From positions 124,001 through 188,000 of the forward strand of contig NZ_PVXN01000053.1 in assembly GCF_002995795.1 (NCBI RefSeq): 64,000 bases of DNA, given 5' to 3'. The notes below the pieces were generated by a model, which searched no databases, was not told where the DNA came from, and was given only the letters and a program-made list of their open reading frames with translations. Below are positions 28,287 through 37,208 of the stretch, one piece after another (the stretch's first letter is position 1; every line of letters begins with the position of its first letter). Source of the stretch: Clostridium thermopalmarium DSM 5974 (lineage in GTDB: Bacteria > Bacillota > Clostridia > Clostridiales > Clostridiaceae). Position numbers and translations under genes: made by a program.

Positions 28287-28976
28287 ATGAAAAAGTATGA
28301 ACTTATTATTTTTGATGCGGATGAAACTTTGTTAGACTTTGAAAGTGCAGAAAAATATGCTTTTGAAAAGGCGATGGAAGAGTTAGGCATAAATTATGAT
28401 AAGGAATACCACCTAAAGGAGTATAGGAAGTTTAATAGACAAGTTTGGCATGAGCTTGAGGAAGGATTAATATCTCCTAATGAATTAAAATTAGAAAGGT
28501 TTAATAGATTGTTTAAGAAACTAGACCTTAAATTAGATCCAAAAGAGGCAAATGAGAAATATACAAATGCCTTATGTGAGGCATCTTTTTTATTGGATGG
28601 TGCTGAAGAGATATTACAAGCGCTTTCAGGAAAATACAAATTAGCTCTAATAACTAATGGATTATTAAAGGTTCAAAATGCTAGGATAAGGCAATCTAAT
28701 ATAGCAAAGTATTTTCACGTTATTGTTATATCAGAGGAAGCTGGGGTGGCTAAACCCAACCCTGGAATATTTAAGTATACCCTTGAAAAAATAGGACATA
28801 AAAATAAAGATACTGTTTTAATGGTAGGCGACAGTTTAAATTCTGATATTAAGGGTGGAGCTAATTTTGGTATAGATACCTGCTGGTTTAATCCAAAAGG
28901 TCTTAATGGAAAGTCTGGACTTCATCCAACCTATGAAATAAAAACTTTAGGAGAGCTTAAGAAGATATTACAATAA
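28287..28976 (+). CDS. HAD hydrolase, YjjG-type noncanonical nucleotidase
   Basis: 229 aa from ATG 28287, well spaced behind AAGGAGG. HAD motifs: I IFDADETLLDF (nucleophile and acid-base Asp), II LALITNGLLKVQ, III/IV VAKPNPGIF and MVGDSLNSDIKGGANFG. The helical cap (residues 20-90) puts it in subfamily I. The closest known type is YjjG/YfnB, which dephosphorylates pyrimidine nucleotides and may clean up noncanonical ones. Monocistronic. Confidence 0.88.
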   Translation: MKKYELIIFDADETLLDFESAEKYAFEKAMEELGINYDKEYHLKEYRKFNRQVWHELEEGLISPNELKLERFNRLFKKLDLKLDPKEANEKYTNALCEASFLLDGAEEILQALSGKYKLALITNGLLKVQNARIRQSNIAKYFHVIVISEEAGVAKPNPGIFKYTLEKIGHKNKDTVLMVGDSLNSDIKGGANFGIDTCWFNPKGLNGKSGLHPTYEIKTLGELKKILQ

Positions 28977-28995
28977 GCTCTTAACTTATAAAATA

Positions 28996-29062
28996 AATTG
29001 ATAATTGACAATGAATTTAAAATTTTGGGAGAGATTAAATATATCATTGTCAATTATCAATT
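28996..29062. repeat. Perfect 19-bp inverted repeat between convergent genes
   Basis: AATTGATAATTGACAATGA (28996-29014) and its exact complement at 29044-29062, 29-nt spacer; a third partial copy (ATTATCAATT) follows at 29067-29076. No T-run. The motif ATTGTCAATTATCAATT looks like a dispersed clostridial intergenic repeat. Confidence 0.7.
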
Positions 29063-29070
29063 GTGCATTA

Positions 29071-30435
29071 TCAATTAGAAAGATTATAATTCTTTTTTCT
29101 TTTTGAATAAATAAATGCTATAACAGTGGTTAGTATTACTAAGGATGATCCTATTAGAGTTTCTTTATAATATAGAATAAGAAGATTATTTCCAAAAGCA
29201 TACTTTATTACTTCTCTTGATACCACATTAAAACACCTATCTATGGCAGTAGTGCTTATAAATTCTGGTTTATCCATAGGGGTGTGAATTCTGGATGTGT
29301 CATTGTCGCAAAAGGTTACAGCATCTATTTTATTTTCCCTAAAGGCTTTATGATCGCTATCACTTCCAAATTTATAATTAAAATAGATTTTTTCATCAGA
29401 GCAAGTATCTGATACTGACCTTAAAAATGCAGTTTTAGTAGTATCTTGAGGACCGCCTACTATACAAAGTGGAACTCCATTATCGCTTCCTATCATATCA
29501 AAATTAAAAACCTTGCTATTTTGAATATAATTTTTGTACTTCTTAACAAATTCTGTTGAACCGATACAACCAAATTCCTCGGCGTTGAATCCTACAAAAA
29601 GTATACTCCTTTTTGGCTGTCCTAAAGAACTTATATATTTTGCCATTTCAAGCATAAAAGAAGTACCTGAAGCATTATCTAGAGCACCCCTATATATGGT
29701 ATTGTTAAGATCTGAGCCTAAATGATCAAAATGTGCTGAAAGTATAATAGGATCAGCAGCTTTATCTTTACCTTCTATATACCCCATAACATTATTAGCT
29801 AAAGCTTCTTTTGCAGTAAATGGAATAAAGCAATTAATGGTATATCCATCATCAATATACTTTTTTATATATTTAAGTGTAGGCTCTGTTACCATGATAC
29901 ACATGCTCCAGTGAGATGAATTTATAAAAGAACTTCTAAAATTTAATCCTTCTTTAGAAGGTATGTAGATTAAAAAATAGTCTAGGTTATCTTTAATTTG
30001 TATGACATTATCCTTGGAGTTTATTTGAGGATTATTTTTATTAAAACTAAATTTATTGCTTTTAAAATTTAACATATCCTCTTTATAGTCTTTACCATAT
30101 TCAAATTTCCTTATAATATTTCCATCATCATCAGATACAGTTAAATATGGATTACCTTCTATCCTCTTTGGATACTGAACTTTAAAGGTTTGAGTATATT
30201 CTCCCATAAATGGCTTTAAGTTATTTTCTATGAACTTAAGCTTTATGTATTCCTCAACTTCCCTATTTTCCAGAGTACCAGTAAGTCTACCCTTGAAGTT
30301 ATCAGAACATAAAAAATTTATTGTATTAAAAACCTCTTGAGAATTAAAGGGATGCACTGTGATATAAAATTTTAAGCTGATAAAAAAGACTATTAAAGAA
30401 ATAGAGAAAAGAAAACTCACTATAATTTTTTTCAT
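29071..30435 (-). CDS. Membrane-anchored M28 family metallopeptidase
   Basis: 454 aa. N-terminal membrane helix (residues 5-26) and a second one near the C terminus (about 425-446, TLIGSSLVILTTVIAFIY) with a basic tail. The catalytic domain lies between, outside the cell. M28 zinc motifs: SAHFDHLGSD (His, Asp), LDNASGTSFMLEMA (bridging Asp), FNAEEFGCIGS (Glu-Glu), FDMIGSD and the last His in SDHKAF. Probably an aminopeptidase; the two-anchor layout is unusual but intact. RBS AAGGAG. The true substrate is unknown. Confidence 0.9.
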   Translation of the reverse strand: MKKIIVSFLFSISLIVFFISLKFYITVHPFNSQEVFNTINFLCSDNFKGRLTGTLENREVEEYIKLKFIENNLKPFMGEYTQTFKVQYPKRIEGNPYLTVSDDDGNIIRKFEYGKDYKEDMLNFKSNKFSFNKNNPQINSKDNVIQIKDNLDYFLIYIPSKEGLNFRSSFINSSHWSMCIMVTEPTLKYIKKYIDDGYTINCFIPFTAKEALANNVMGYIEGKDKAADPIILSAHFDHLGSDLNNTIYRGALDNASGTSFMLEMAKYISSLGQPKRSILFVGFNAEEFGCIGSTEFVKKYKNYIQNSKVFNFDMIGSDNGVPLCIVGGPQDTTKTAFLRSVSDTCSDEKIYFNYKFGSDSDHKAFRENKIDAVTFCDNDTSRIHTPMDKPEFISTTAIDRCFNVVSREVIKYAFGNNLLILYYKETLIGSSLVILTTVIAFIYSKRKKNYNLSN

Positions 30436-30614
30436 ATTTAAACTCCTTATAAATTAATATATATATAGTTATGAATAGAAAAAATAATATATGATGAAAG
30501 ATTGGACTTTTTAACATCATTAATGTAAAATTTGAAATGTGAAAATTACATATTTTTAAAGATATAAGTATTAACTTTTTAAAATACAGTTGGAAAATTT
30601 AGATGGAGGATACT

Positions 30615-32771
30615 ATGAATAATATTAATGACAGATTAGCTAAAGAGTTTAACATAGGATTAAACCAAGTAAACAGTGTAGTACAACTTTTAGATGACGG
30701 TAATACTGTTCCTTTTATAGCAAGATATAGAAAGGAAAAAACAGGAGGCCTTGATGACATAGTTTTAAGAAGTCTTGCTGAAAGACTTGCCTATTTAAGA
30801 AATTTAGAAGAGAGAAAAGAAGATATAATAAGAATAATAACAGAACAGGGTAAAATTACAGAAGAATTAAAACTTCAGATAGAAAAAGCGGAAACTTTAA
30901 CTGAAGTAGAGGATATATATAGACCTTTCAAGCCAAAGAAAAGAACAAGGGCTACTATTGCAGTAGATAAGGGCCTACAGCCTCTTGCAGATGCTATTTT
31001 AAGTGGAGAATTTAAAAGGGATATTGAGGAATATGCAAAAGAGTTTATAAATGAGGAAAAAGAAGTAATATCTGTGGAAGAAGTCTTAAGTGGAGCTAAG
31101 GATATAATTGCTGAAGTTATATCAGATGATGCTGAATACAGAAAGTGGATAAGAGAATTTGTTAGAAAGAATGGATTGATTGAATGCAGCGGAAGCAGCG
31201 AAGAGCCAACGCCTTATGAGATGTATTATAATTACTCAGAGGCTGTTTCAAAAATACCTTCACATAGAATACTTGCCATAAATAGAGGAGAAAAAGAAAA
31301 GATATTATCGGTTAAAGTTACAAGCGATATGGATAAAATAATAGAATATATAAATAAAAAAGTTGTTAAAGGTAATGAAATTACAGATAAATACATATTA
31401 GAAGCAGCAGAGGATTCTCTAAAGAGATTAATTTATCCTTCAATAGAAAGAGAGATAAGGTCAGAACTTACAGAAAAAGGAGAAGAAGGAGCAATAGAAG
31501 TATTTAAAGCTAATTTAAAAGCGCTTTTACTTCAAGCTCCTATAAAAGGAAAGGTCGTTCTTGGATATGACCCAGGATTTAGAACCGGATGTAAAATAGC
31601 CGTTTTAGATGATACAGGAAAGCTTTTAGATACAGCAACAGTTTATGCTACAGCACCACAGAATGATATAGAAGGTTCAATAAAAATATTAAAAGAATTA
31701 GTATATAAATATAATGTGGATGTAATATCCTTAGGAAATGGTACAGCAAGTAGGGAGTCAGAAGAAGTTTTAGCAAGACTCATTGATGAAGTAAAGAAGG
31801 AAAGTGGAAAGGAATTATTCTATGTGGTTGTATCTGAAGCAGGAGCATCAGTTTATTCAGCTTCAGAGCTTGCATCTAAGGAATATCCTGATATAAATGT
31901 ATCTTTAAGGGGAGCAATATCTATAGGGCGCAGACTGCAAGATCCTATGGCAGAGCTTGTAAAGATTGATCCTAAATCTATAGGAGTAGGACAATATCAG
32001 CATGATGTAACTCCAAAAAGATTGGATGAATCTCTAAGAGGAGTAGTAGAAGATGCAGTAAATAGCGTTGGAGTTGATCTTAATATAGCAACCCCATCTT
32101 TGCTATCATATATATCTGGTATAAATTCAACTATTGCAAAAAACATTGTAGAATATAGAGAAGAAAATGGAAAGTTCAAAAATAGAAAGGAGCTCTTAAA
32201 GGTAAAGAGACTTGGACCCAAGGCTTATGAGCAATGTGCAGGATTTTTGAGAGTTCCTGAAAGTGAAGAAGTTTTAGACAATACTGCTGTTCATCCGGAA
32301 TCTTATAAGGCGGCAAAGGAACTTTTAAAACTATTGAACTATTCAGAGGAAGATGTAAGAAAAGGTAGACTTTTAGATATAGATGATAAGGTTAAGGAAG
32401 TAGGAATAGAAACTTTAGCTGGAAAGTTAGAAATAGGAGTTCCTACTCTTCAAGATATAATAAAAGAGATTAAAAAGCCTGGACGTGACCCAAGAGAAGA
32501 GCTTCCAAAGCCAATATTTAAAAAAGGAATAGTTGATATAAATCAATTAGAACCGGGAATGCTATTAACAGGTACCGTAAGAAATGTGGCTGATTTTGGA
32601 GCATTTGTAGATATAGGAGTTCATCAAGATGGTCTTGTTCATATAAGCCAATTATCAGATAAATTTGTAAAGCATCCTCTTGATGTGGTTAAAGTAGGAG
32701 ACATTGTAGAAGTACGAGTGCTAGAAGTTGATGAGAAGAGAGGGAGAATTTCTCTTACCATGAAGAAGTAA
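30615..32771 (+). CDS. tex: Tex family S1 RNA-binding protein
   Basis: 718 aa from ATG 30615; the earlier in-frame ATG (30603) precedes the RBS GGAGGA. Order: N-terminal Tex helical region, YqgF RNase H-like fold (VVLGYDPGFRTGCKIAVLDDTG, about residue 320), helix-hairpin-helix pair (SYISGINSTIAKNIVEYRE, VKRLGPKAYEQCAGFLR), C-terminal S1 domain (GMLLTGTVRNVADFGAFVDIGVHQDGLVHISQ, last 75 residues). Conserved transcription/RNA-associated factor with unclear exact role. Monocistronic. Confidence 0.97.
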   Translation: MNNINDRLAKEFNIGLNQVNSVVQLLDDGNTVPFIARYRKEKTGGLDDIVLRSLAERLAYLRNLEERKEDIIRIITEQGKITEELKLQIEKAETLTEVEDIYRPFKPKKRTRATIAVDKGLQPLADAILSGEFKRDIEEYAKEFINEEKEVISVEEVLSGAKDIIAEVISDDAEYRKWIREFVRKNGLIECSGSSEEPTPYEMYYNYSEAVSKIPSHRILAINRGEKEKILSVKVTSDMDKIIEYINKKVVKGNEITDKYILEAAEDSLKRLIYPSIEREIRSELTEKGEEGAIEVFKANLKALLLQAPIKGKVVLGYDPGFRTGCKIAVLDDTGKLLDTATVYATAPQNDIEGSIKILKELVYKYNVDVISLGNGTASRESEEVLARLIDEVKKESGKELFYVVVSEAGASVYSASELASKEYPDINVSLRGAISIGRRLQDPMAELVKIDPKSIGVGQYQHDVTPKRLDESLRGVVEDAVNSVGVDLNIATPSLLSYISGINSTIAKNIVEYREENGKFKNRKELLKVKRLGPKAYEQCAGFLRVPESEEVLDNTAVHPESYKAAKELLKLLNYSEEDVRKGRLLDIDDKVKEVGIETLAGKLEIGVPTLQDIIKEIKKPGRDPREELPKPIFKKGIVDINQLEPGMLLTGTVRNVADFGAFVDIGVHQDGLVHISQLSDKFVKHPLDVVKVGDIVEVRVLEVDEKRGRISLTMKK

Positions 32772-32822
32772 GGAATATACGAATCTTTTTTAGAAGTTTA
32801 AACGCTAAGTTAAAAACTTAAC

Positions 32823-32851
32823 TTGATTTTTATAAGCGATATAGGTATAAT
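32823..32851 (+). promoter_or_regulatory. Sigma-A promoter of the FMN riboswitch-ribU unit
   Basis: TTGATT (32823-32828), 17-nt spacer, TATAAT (32846-32851). Confidence 0.75.
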
Positions 32852-32877
32852 GTAATCGTAACAATAAAATAATAAAA

Positions 32878-33056
32878 TATCTTCAGGGCAGGGTGAAATT
32901 CCCGACCGGCGGTATAGTCCGCGACCCGTATAGTTTTATACGGCTGACTTGGTGGAATTCCAAGACCGACAGTAAAGTCTGGATGGAAGAAGGTAAAGGT
33001 AGAGTATGAATAAGTTTTTTTGCCCTGACGATTTTTAAAATTGTCAGGGATTTTTA
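32878..33056 (+). promoter_or_regulatory. FMN (RFN) riboswitch with terminator
   Basis: RFN core: ATCTTCAGGGCAGGGTGAAA, TTCCCGACCGGCGGTATAG, AGTCCGCGACCC, a variable stem (CGTATAG/TATACGG), CTGACTTGGTGGAATTCCA, AGACCGACAGTAAAGTCTGGATG and the closing GAAGA. Then a 13-bp terminator stem CCCTGACGATTTT (from 33023) to its complement (33049) with TTTTT. FMN binding should switch off ribU. Confidence 0.97.
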
Positions 33057-33107
33057 ATTTAACTTCTGCCAATACCCTTGAAGATACAAAAATAGGGGGG
33101 TATTTAC

Positions 33108-33728
33108 ATGAGACAAAAAGGATTAAACACAATCATTAAAATTTCATTATTATCAGTAATGGCATTTATACTTATGTTCTTTGAAATACCACTACCAATC
33201 TTTCCTAGTTTTTTAAAGATTGATTTGAGTGACTTGCCAGCTCTATTTGGTGCTTTTGCTTTAGGACCAGCAGCAGGAATTGGTATTGAATTACTAAAAA
33301 ATATATTACACATAGTTTTTAAAGGTACTCAAACAGGATTTGTTGGTGAACTTGCTAACTTTGCTGTAGGCGCAACTTTAGCAGTAACAGCAGGAACTAT
33401 ATATAGAGCTAACAAATCAAAGAAAACTGCGATTCTAGGATTGGTGGTTGGTTCAATTGTAATGTCAGTAGTAGCAGCAGTATTAAACTATACAGTATTA
33501 TTGCCTTTATATGCTAAGGTTTATAAGGCTCCAATAGATGCTTTTGTAGCTATGGGTGCAACTGTTAATCCTAATATAAAAACTGTAAAGGACTTAGTTA
33601 TGTGGTCTATATTCCCATTTAACTTGTTAAAAGGAGTAGTAGTATCTGCAGTAACTGTGCCTTTATATAAGAGAGTATCGCCTATACTTCATAGTGAGGT
33701 TATAGAAGATAAAAGAAGAACAGCATAA
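33108..33728 (+). CDS. ribU: Riboflavin ECF transporter substrate-binding component
   Basis: 206 aa, about six membrane helices. S component of an energy-coupling-factor importer; it needs the shared EcfA/EcfT module encoded elsewhere. FFEIPLPIFPSFLKIDLSDLPALFGAFALGPAAGIGIELLKN is the RibU-type N-terminal signature. The FMN riboswitch directly upstream makes riboflavin the substrate with high confidence. RBS AGGGGGG at about 33093-33099. Confidence 0.97.
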   Translation: MRQKGLNTIIKISLLSVMAFILMFFEIPLPIFPSFLKIDLSDLPALFGAFALGPAAGIGIELLKNILHIVFKGTQTGFVGELANFAVGATLAVTAGTIYRANKSKKTAILGLVVGSIVMSVVAAVLNYTVLLPLYAKVYKAPIDAFVAMGATVNPNIKTVKDLVMWSIFPFNLLKGVVVSAVTVPLYKRVSPILHSEVIEDKRRTA

Positions 33729-33731
33729 TAT

Positions 33732-33763
33732 AAAAAGGAAGTTGTCATGACAACTTCCTTTTT
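33732..33763. terminator. Bidirectional terminator between ribU and rimI
   Basis: Perfect hairpin AAAAGGAAGTTGTC/GACAACTTCCTTTT flanked by A and T runs; serves both converging genes. Confidence 0.9.
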
Positions 33764-33772
33764 ATATATAAT

Positions 33773-34219
33773 TTATAGTATGTTTCTCTTCCACATGATT
33801 ATTGCATGAAGTCCTTCTCCGTAGTAATTTTTACGAAGTCCTTCTTCTGTGAAACCGTATTTTTTATAGAGATTTTGAGCAACTATATTATTTGATCTAA
33901 CCTCAAGAGTAATAGAAGGAATTTTATGTTCTTTACAAATATCTATTATGGCATCCATTAATAGATTACTTGCACCTATTCCTCTATAATTAGGGTGAAT
34001 AGCTATGTTTATTATATTAATCTCATCTAATATAATCCATAGGGCAGCAAAACCTATAACTTTGTTTTCTTTTTTTACCACAATATATTTCGAAAATTTA
34101 TTTTTTATCTCATTTTTTAAGGAGTCCAAGCTCCAGAATGGAGTGAAACTTAAATTATATATATCTAAAACATCCTCTAAATCACATTCTTCTATTTCAT
34201 GAACTACTAAATTATCCAT
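33773..34219 (-). CDS. rimI: Ribosomal protein S18-alanine N-acetyltransferase
   Basis: 148 aa GNAT acetyltransferase. Acetyl-CoA loop IAIHPNYRGIGASNLLMDAII (Q/RxxGxG/A form) and a typical end region SITLEVRSNNIVAQNLYKKYGFTEEGLRKNYY, the RimI-type NxxAxxLYxKxGF motif. It overlaps the start region of tsaB by 8 nt and forms one operon tsaE-tsaB-rimI (minus strand), the usual Firmicute cluster. Confidence 0.95.
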   Translation of the reverse strand: MDNLVVHEIEECDLEDVLDIYNLSFTPFWSLDSLKNEIKNKFSKYIVVKKENKVIGFAALWIILDEINIINIAIHPNYRGIGASNLLMDAIIDICKEHKIPSITLEVRSNNIVAQNLYKKYGFTEEGLRKNYYGEGLHAIIMWKRNIL

Positions 34220-34928
34220 CTACGCTAACCCCTGTTTTTTCTTCATATTCTCTTTCTGCTTGAGATTTTCTTATATAAATTGGAGAAAAGGTTAATAAAT
34301 CATCTTCATGACCTTCTCTCAATTTAATAAGGCCTAATTCTCCTAAAGATGAGGCTCTAGCTAAATTAAGATGAGCGGGAGCGAAGATAACATTGTGGAA
34401 GTTTTCTTCTAATTTATCTTTAAATTTAGGTACAGCGTCTCCTATAAATGTTATGCTGCTAGGAGAGTTTTCTTTTATAATAGATATAAGCTCATCTATG
34501 TGAATAGCCATATAATCGGATACTCTCTTTAAATTGCCATCACTAAATGAGTACAGTGCAGTATATACGTTATCTCTTAGAGCATCTAAAATAGGACATA
34601 TTAATCCAGAGGTATAAGCCAAATTAAAAGCAAGGGCATCTAATGAAGAAACTCCTATAAAAGGTTTATTATTGGCCTGAGCAAGACCTTTTGCTGTTGC
34701 CATACCTATTCTAAGGCCTGTAAAAGAACCAGGACCGCTGGACACTACAAAACCGTCTATATCATTAATATTTAGTTTTAGATTGTTTAATAAAGAATCG
34801 ATTATGGGCATTAAAATAACAGAATGCTGTTTTTTATCATTTAATACAATCTCTCCAAGTAATTTTCCATCTTCAACAACAGCGCAGGTAGCACTGGCTG
34901 TAGAAGAATCTATACTGAGTACTTTCAT
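34212..34928 (-). CDS. tsaB: tRNA t6A biosynthesis protein TsaB
   Basis: 238 aa, inactive-type ASKHA protein that pairs with TsaD to make the universal t6A37 modification of ANN-decoding tRNAs. LSIDSSTASATCAVVEDGKLLGE at the N terminus and VVSSGPGSFTGLRIGMATAKGLAQ are diagnostic. It overlaps tsaE by 4 nt (ATGA-type coupling). Confidence 0.97.
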   Translation of the reverse strand: MKVLSIDSSTASATCAVVEDGKLLGEIVLNDKKQHSVILMPIIDSLLNNLKLNINDIDGFVVSSGPGSFTGLRIGMATAKGLAQANNKPFIGVSSLDALAFNLAYTSGLICPILDALRDNVYTALYSFSDGNLKRVSDYMAIHIDELISIIKENSPSSITFIGDAVPKFKDKLEENFHNVIFAPAHLNLARASSLGELGLIKLREGHEDDLLTFSPIYIRKSQAEREYEEKTGVSVDG

Positions 34929-35383
34929 ATTTTAATCTCCTTTGCATATTCATATCTATTTCCGTAACATTTAATAGTTATTTTTCTATAGTTATCACCC
35001 ATTTCAGGCATTTTTTCGATTATTATTGTTAAATGTTCTTGAGGAATCAACTCTTCAATATAATTTGCCCACTCAATGATGCTTACAGCATCGGAAAATA
35101 TGTATTCATCAAAACCTATAGCTTCTATTTCATCAGGATCATTAACTCTATATACATCAAAATGATATAATTTATGCCTACCCTCATATTCATTTACTAT
35201 ACCAAAGGTAGGACTTGTTATATGGTCGTCTATTCCGAGACCCTTAGCAATCCCTTTTGTGATGTGGGTTTTCCCTGTTCCTAAATCTCCAATAAGACAA
35301 ATGATATCTCCACTATTTGCTAACTTTCCTATTTGCATACCTATATCAATAGTTTTATCTACATTATCAACTATAAATTCCAC
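34925..35383 (-). CDS. tsaE: tRNA t6A biosynthesis ATPase TsaE
   Basis: 152 aa P-loop ATPase that energises or resets the TsaBD complex. Walker A GDLGTGKTHITKG (about residues 32-44), SPTFGIVNEYEG, YHFDVYRV and ISIIEWANYIEELIP are typical. It starts with GTG at 35383, behind TAGGAG. First gene of the tsaE-tsaB-rimI operon. Confidence 0.96.
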   Translation of the reverse strand: MEFIVDNVDKTIDIGMQIGKLANSGDIICLIGDLGTGKTHITKGIAKGLGIDDHITSPTFGIVNEYEGRHKLYHFDVYRVNDPDEIEAIGFDEYIFSDAVSIIEWANYIEELIPQEHLTIIIEKMPEMGDNYRKITIKCYGNRYEYAKEIKI

Positions 35384-35461
35384 AGTTATTCACTCCTAAA
35401 TCGAAACTTTTTATATCATTAGTTATTGTATACTAAAACCTAGAAAAATAAAAGCATACAG

Positions 35462-35496
35462 AAACTCTATCTAATTGATTAAGATAGAGTTTTATA
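35462..35496. terminator. Hairpin between tsaE upstream region and the HD-GYP gene end
   Basis: AAACTCTATCT (35462-35472) pairs with AGATAGAGTTT (35482-35492). Most useful as terminator for the minus-strand HD-GYP gene ending at 35505. Confidence 0.65.
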
Positions 35497-35504
35497 AATA
35501 ACTG

Positions 35505-36734
35505 TTATAAAGCTTCTTTTAAATAAGATAAGGATTTATTACATATAAGATTAGATGAAGCCATATCATCCATTATAGCAAAGGCTTTATCTTTGCTTAG
35601 TCCTTTTCTATAAGGCCTGTCTTCAGTTAAAGCTTGATATATATCACAGACTGCCATAATTCTAGATTCTTCACTCAAATCTTTTGAGGATAATTTTCTA
35701 GGGTATCCTGTTCCATTTAATTTTTCGTGATGACTTGAAGCCCATTCGGTTATATCGTTTATTCCATCTATTTTACTCAATATCATTGAAGTGTAGTATA
35801 CATGAGATTTTATTATAGAGAATTCTTCTTTAGTAAGGGGGCCATTTTTGTCTAGTATTTTAGATGGAATAGCTACCTTGCCTATATCATGGAGAAGACC
35901 TGCAATTCTCATTTTTTTGCACTTTTCATCAGAATATCCTAAGTGTTTTGATACATTAAAAGCTAAATCTGCAATTTCCTTAGAGTGAAGAGCTGTGAAT
36001 TTGCTCTTTGAGTCAATTATATTTGAAAAAATAGATGCTATAGTTTCAAAGTGATCTAATCTCAAAGTTATATCTAAGCTAGGAGAAATTTCATCTAATA
36101 TGGAATTCATAAAGCCTATGTTTTCAAGGTCAAACCAAAAAGTATCTGTAGAGGAAACTTTTAAAAAACAATCTACTATTTCTTTGGAAAATATAGTATC
36201 AGAATGAGAAATCACCCAATTAGTTATATGATTTTGCTGCTTATATGGTGGTATTTTCTCGTCGTATAATAATTCTACTAAGTCAGCAATTCGTATTATC
36301 TGACTTTCTACTGGAATTTCATCTTCCTTTATATTCATGGGGCCAGTCCCATTATAATTTTCATGATGATACAAAATTATTTCGGAAATTCCGTTTAAAA
36401 TTGGAAAAGGCTTAATTATTTCACAACCTTTAATACAATGGTTTTTTATAAAATCACTGTGAGAATGGCTTGACTTTAAGCTATTAGCAGCTCCTATATC
36501 ATGTAAAAGAGCACATAAGTATAAACGCATCATATTTTCTTTACTTAAATTGAGAGAACTTCCTATCTTTAAAGATATATAAGCAGTTCTATTAGAATGG
36601 TGAGTAAATTCATGGTTGGAGTAATTTACATTTGATACACTTTCTATTATATTTTTATCCTCTAAGGAACTTATCTCTATTAAATCAAGTGCTATAGACA
36701 TAGCTCTTACAGTTTTGTCCAAACTTATTTCCAT
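35505..36734 (-). CDS. HD-GYP domain protein with two HD domains
   Basis: 409 aa from ATG 36734, spaced 7 nt behind AGGAAAGAGG; a longer frame to 36794 has no RBS. First HD domain (about residues 50-180): LLHDIGAANSL, HCIKGCEI, YHHENYNGTGP, i.e. GTGP instead of GYP. Second HD domain (about 230-400): LLHDIGKVAIPSKILDKNGPLT, HVYYTSMIL, HHEKLNGTGYP, a full HD-GYP set. Such proteins usually hydrolyse c-di-GMP to pGpG or GMP. No receiver or membrane domain is visible. Monocistronic. Confidence 0.88.
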   Translation of the reverse strand: MEISLDKTVRAMSIALDLIEISSLEDKNIIESVSNVNYSNHEFTHHSNRTAYISLKIGSSLNLSKENMMRLYLCALLHDIGAANSLKSSHSHSDFIKNHCIKGCEIIKPFPILNGISEIILYHHENYNGTGPMNIKEDEIPVESQIIRIADLVELLYDEKIPPYKQQNHITNWVISHSDTIFSKEIVDCFLKVSSTDTFWFDLENIGFMNSILDEISPSLDITLRLDHFETIASIFSNIIDSKSKFTALHSKEIADLAFNVSKHLGYSDEKCKKMRIAGLLHDIGKVAIPSKILDKNGPLTKEEFSIIKSHVYYTSMILSKIDGINDITEWASSHHEKLNGTGYPRKLSSKDLSEESRIMAVCDIYQALTEDRPYRKGLSKDKAFAIMDDMASSNLICNKSLSYLKEAL

Positions 36735-36902
36735 TATCATACCTCTTTCCTGTGCAATATAATATATCAGAATAATTTTAGCATGATATACCATAATTTT
36801 AAACGGATAATAAGCTTATGTTATAATGAATTATTGATTTTTTGTAGTTTTTAAATAATATAAGATAGATTTAAAGAACAATAAAAAATTGATAAAAAGG
36901 TA

Positions 36903-36931
36903 TTGCATATTTAAAAAATACATGATACAAT
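36903..36931 (+). promoter_or_regulatory. Sigma-A promoter of tRNA-Trp
   Basis: TTGCAT (36903-36908), 17-nt spacer, TACAAT (36926-36931), 13 nt before the mature tRNA. Confidence 0.65.
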
Positions 36932-36944
36932 AGACTTCGTACGA

Positions 36945-37020
36945 AGGGGTATAGCTCAATTGGTAGAGTAGTGGTCTCCAAAACCATTGGTTGTGGGTTC
37001 GAGTCCTACTGCCCCTGCCA
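36945..37020 (+). tRNA. tRNA-Trp (anticodon CCA), prophage attachment site
   Basis: Acceptor AGGGGTA pairs with TGCCCCT (37010-37016), anticodon loop CTCCAAA gives CCA, discriminator G, CCA encoded. The prophage integrase gene begins 190 nt downstream and points toward it, so the 3' part of this tRNA (T-arm and acceptor) is the probable attL core. Confidence 0.95.
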
Positions 37021-37025
37021 GATGT

Positions 37026-37060
37026 AAAGCCTGTGAATTAGTGGTTCACAGGCTTTTATT
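37026..37060 (+). terminator. Terminator of tRNA-Trp
   Basis: AAAGCCTGTGAA (37026-37037) pairs with TTCACAGGCTTT (37045-37056), then TATT. Confidence 0.75.
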
Positions 37061-37076
37061 AAACAAATTTTTTATT

Positions 37077-37146
37077 TAGTGATTTTAGTGTTTTGGTTGT
37101 CTTTTGGTTGTCTAATCAAAACCATAATAAAATCACTATTTTTTAT
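37077..37146. repeat. Hairpin and direct repeat in the att region
   Basis: TAGTGATTTTAGTGTTTTGG (from 37077) and CCATAATAAAATCACTA (to 37138) form an imperfect stem, T-run on the plus strand. The loop holds the direct repeat TTGGTTGTC twice, 11 nt apart. Possibly part of the phage attachment/arm-site region or an integrase-end hairpin. Confidence 0.5.
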
Positions 37147-37208
37147 TCTTTTCTAAAATATCTAATTTTTTATTCGTATCTTTGTCTCCTAATAGAGCTC
37201 AGTTTTTT

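Noticed and set aside
36735-36794. Longer N terminus for the HD-GYP protein
   Set aside because: The extra 20 codons are hydrophobic and AT-rich and lie upstream of the RBS AGGAAAGAGG.
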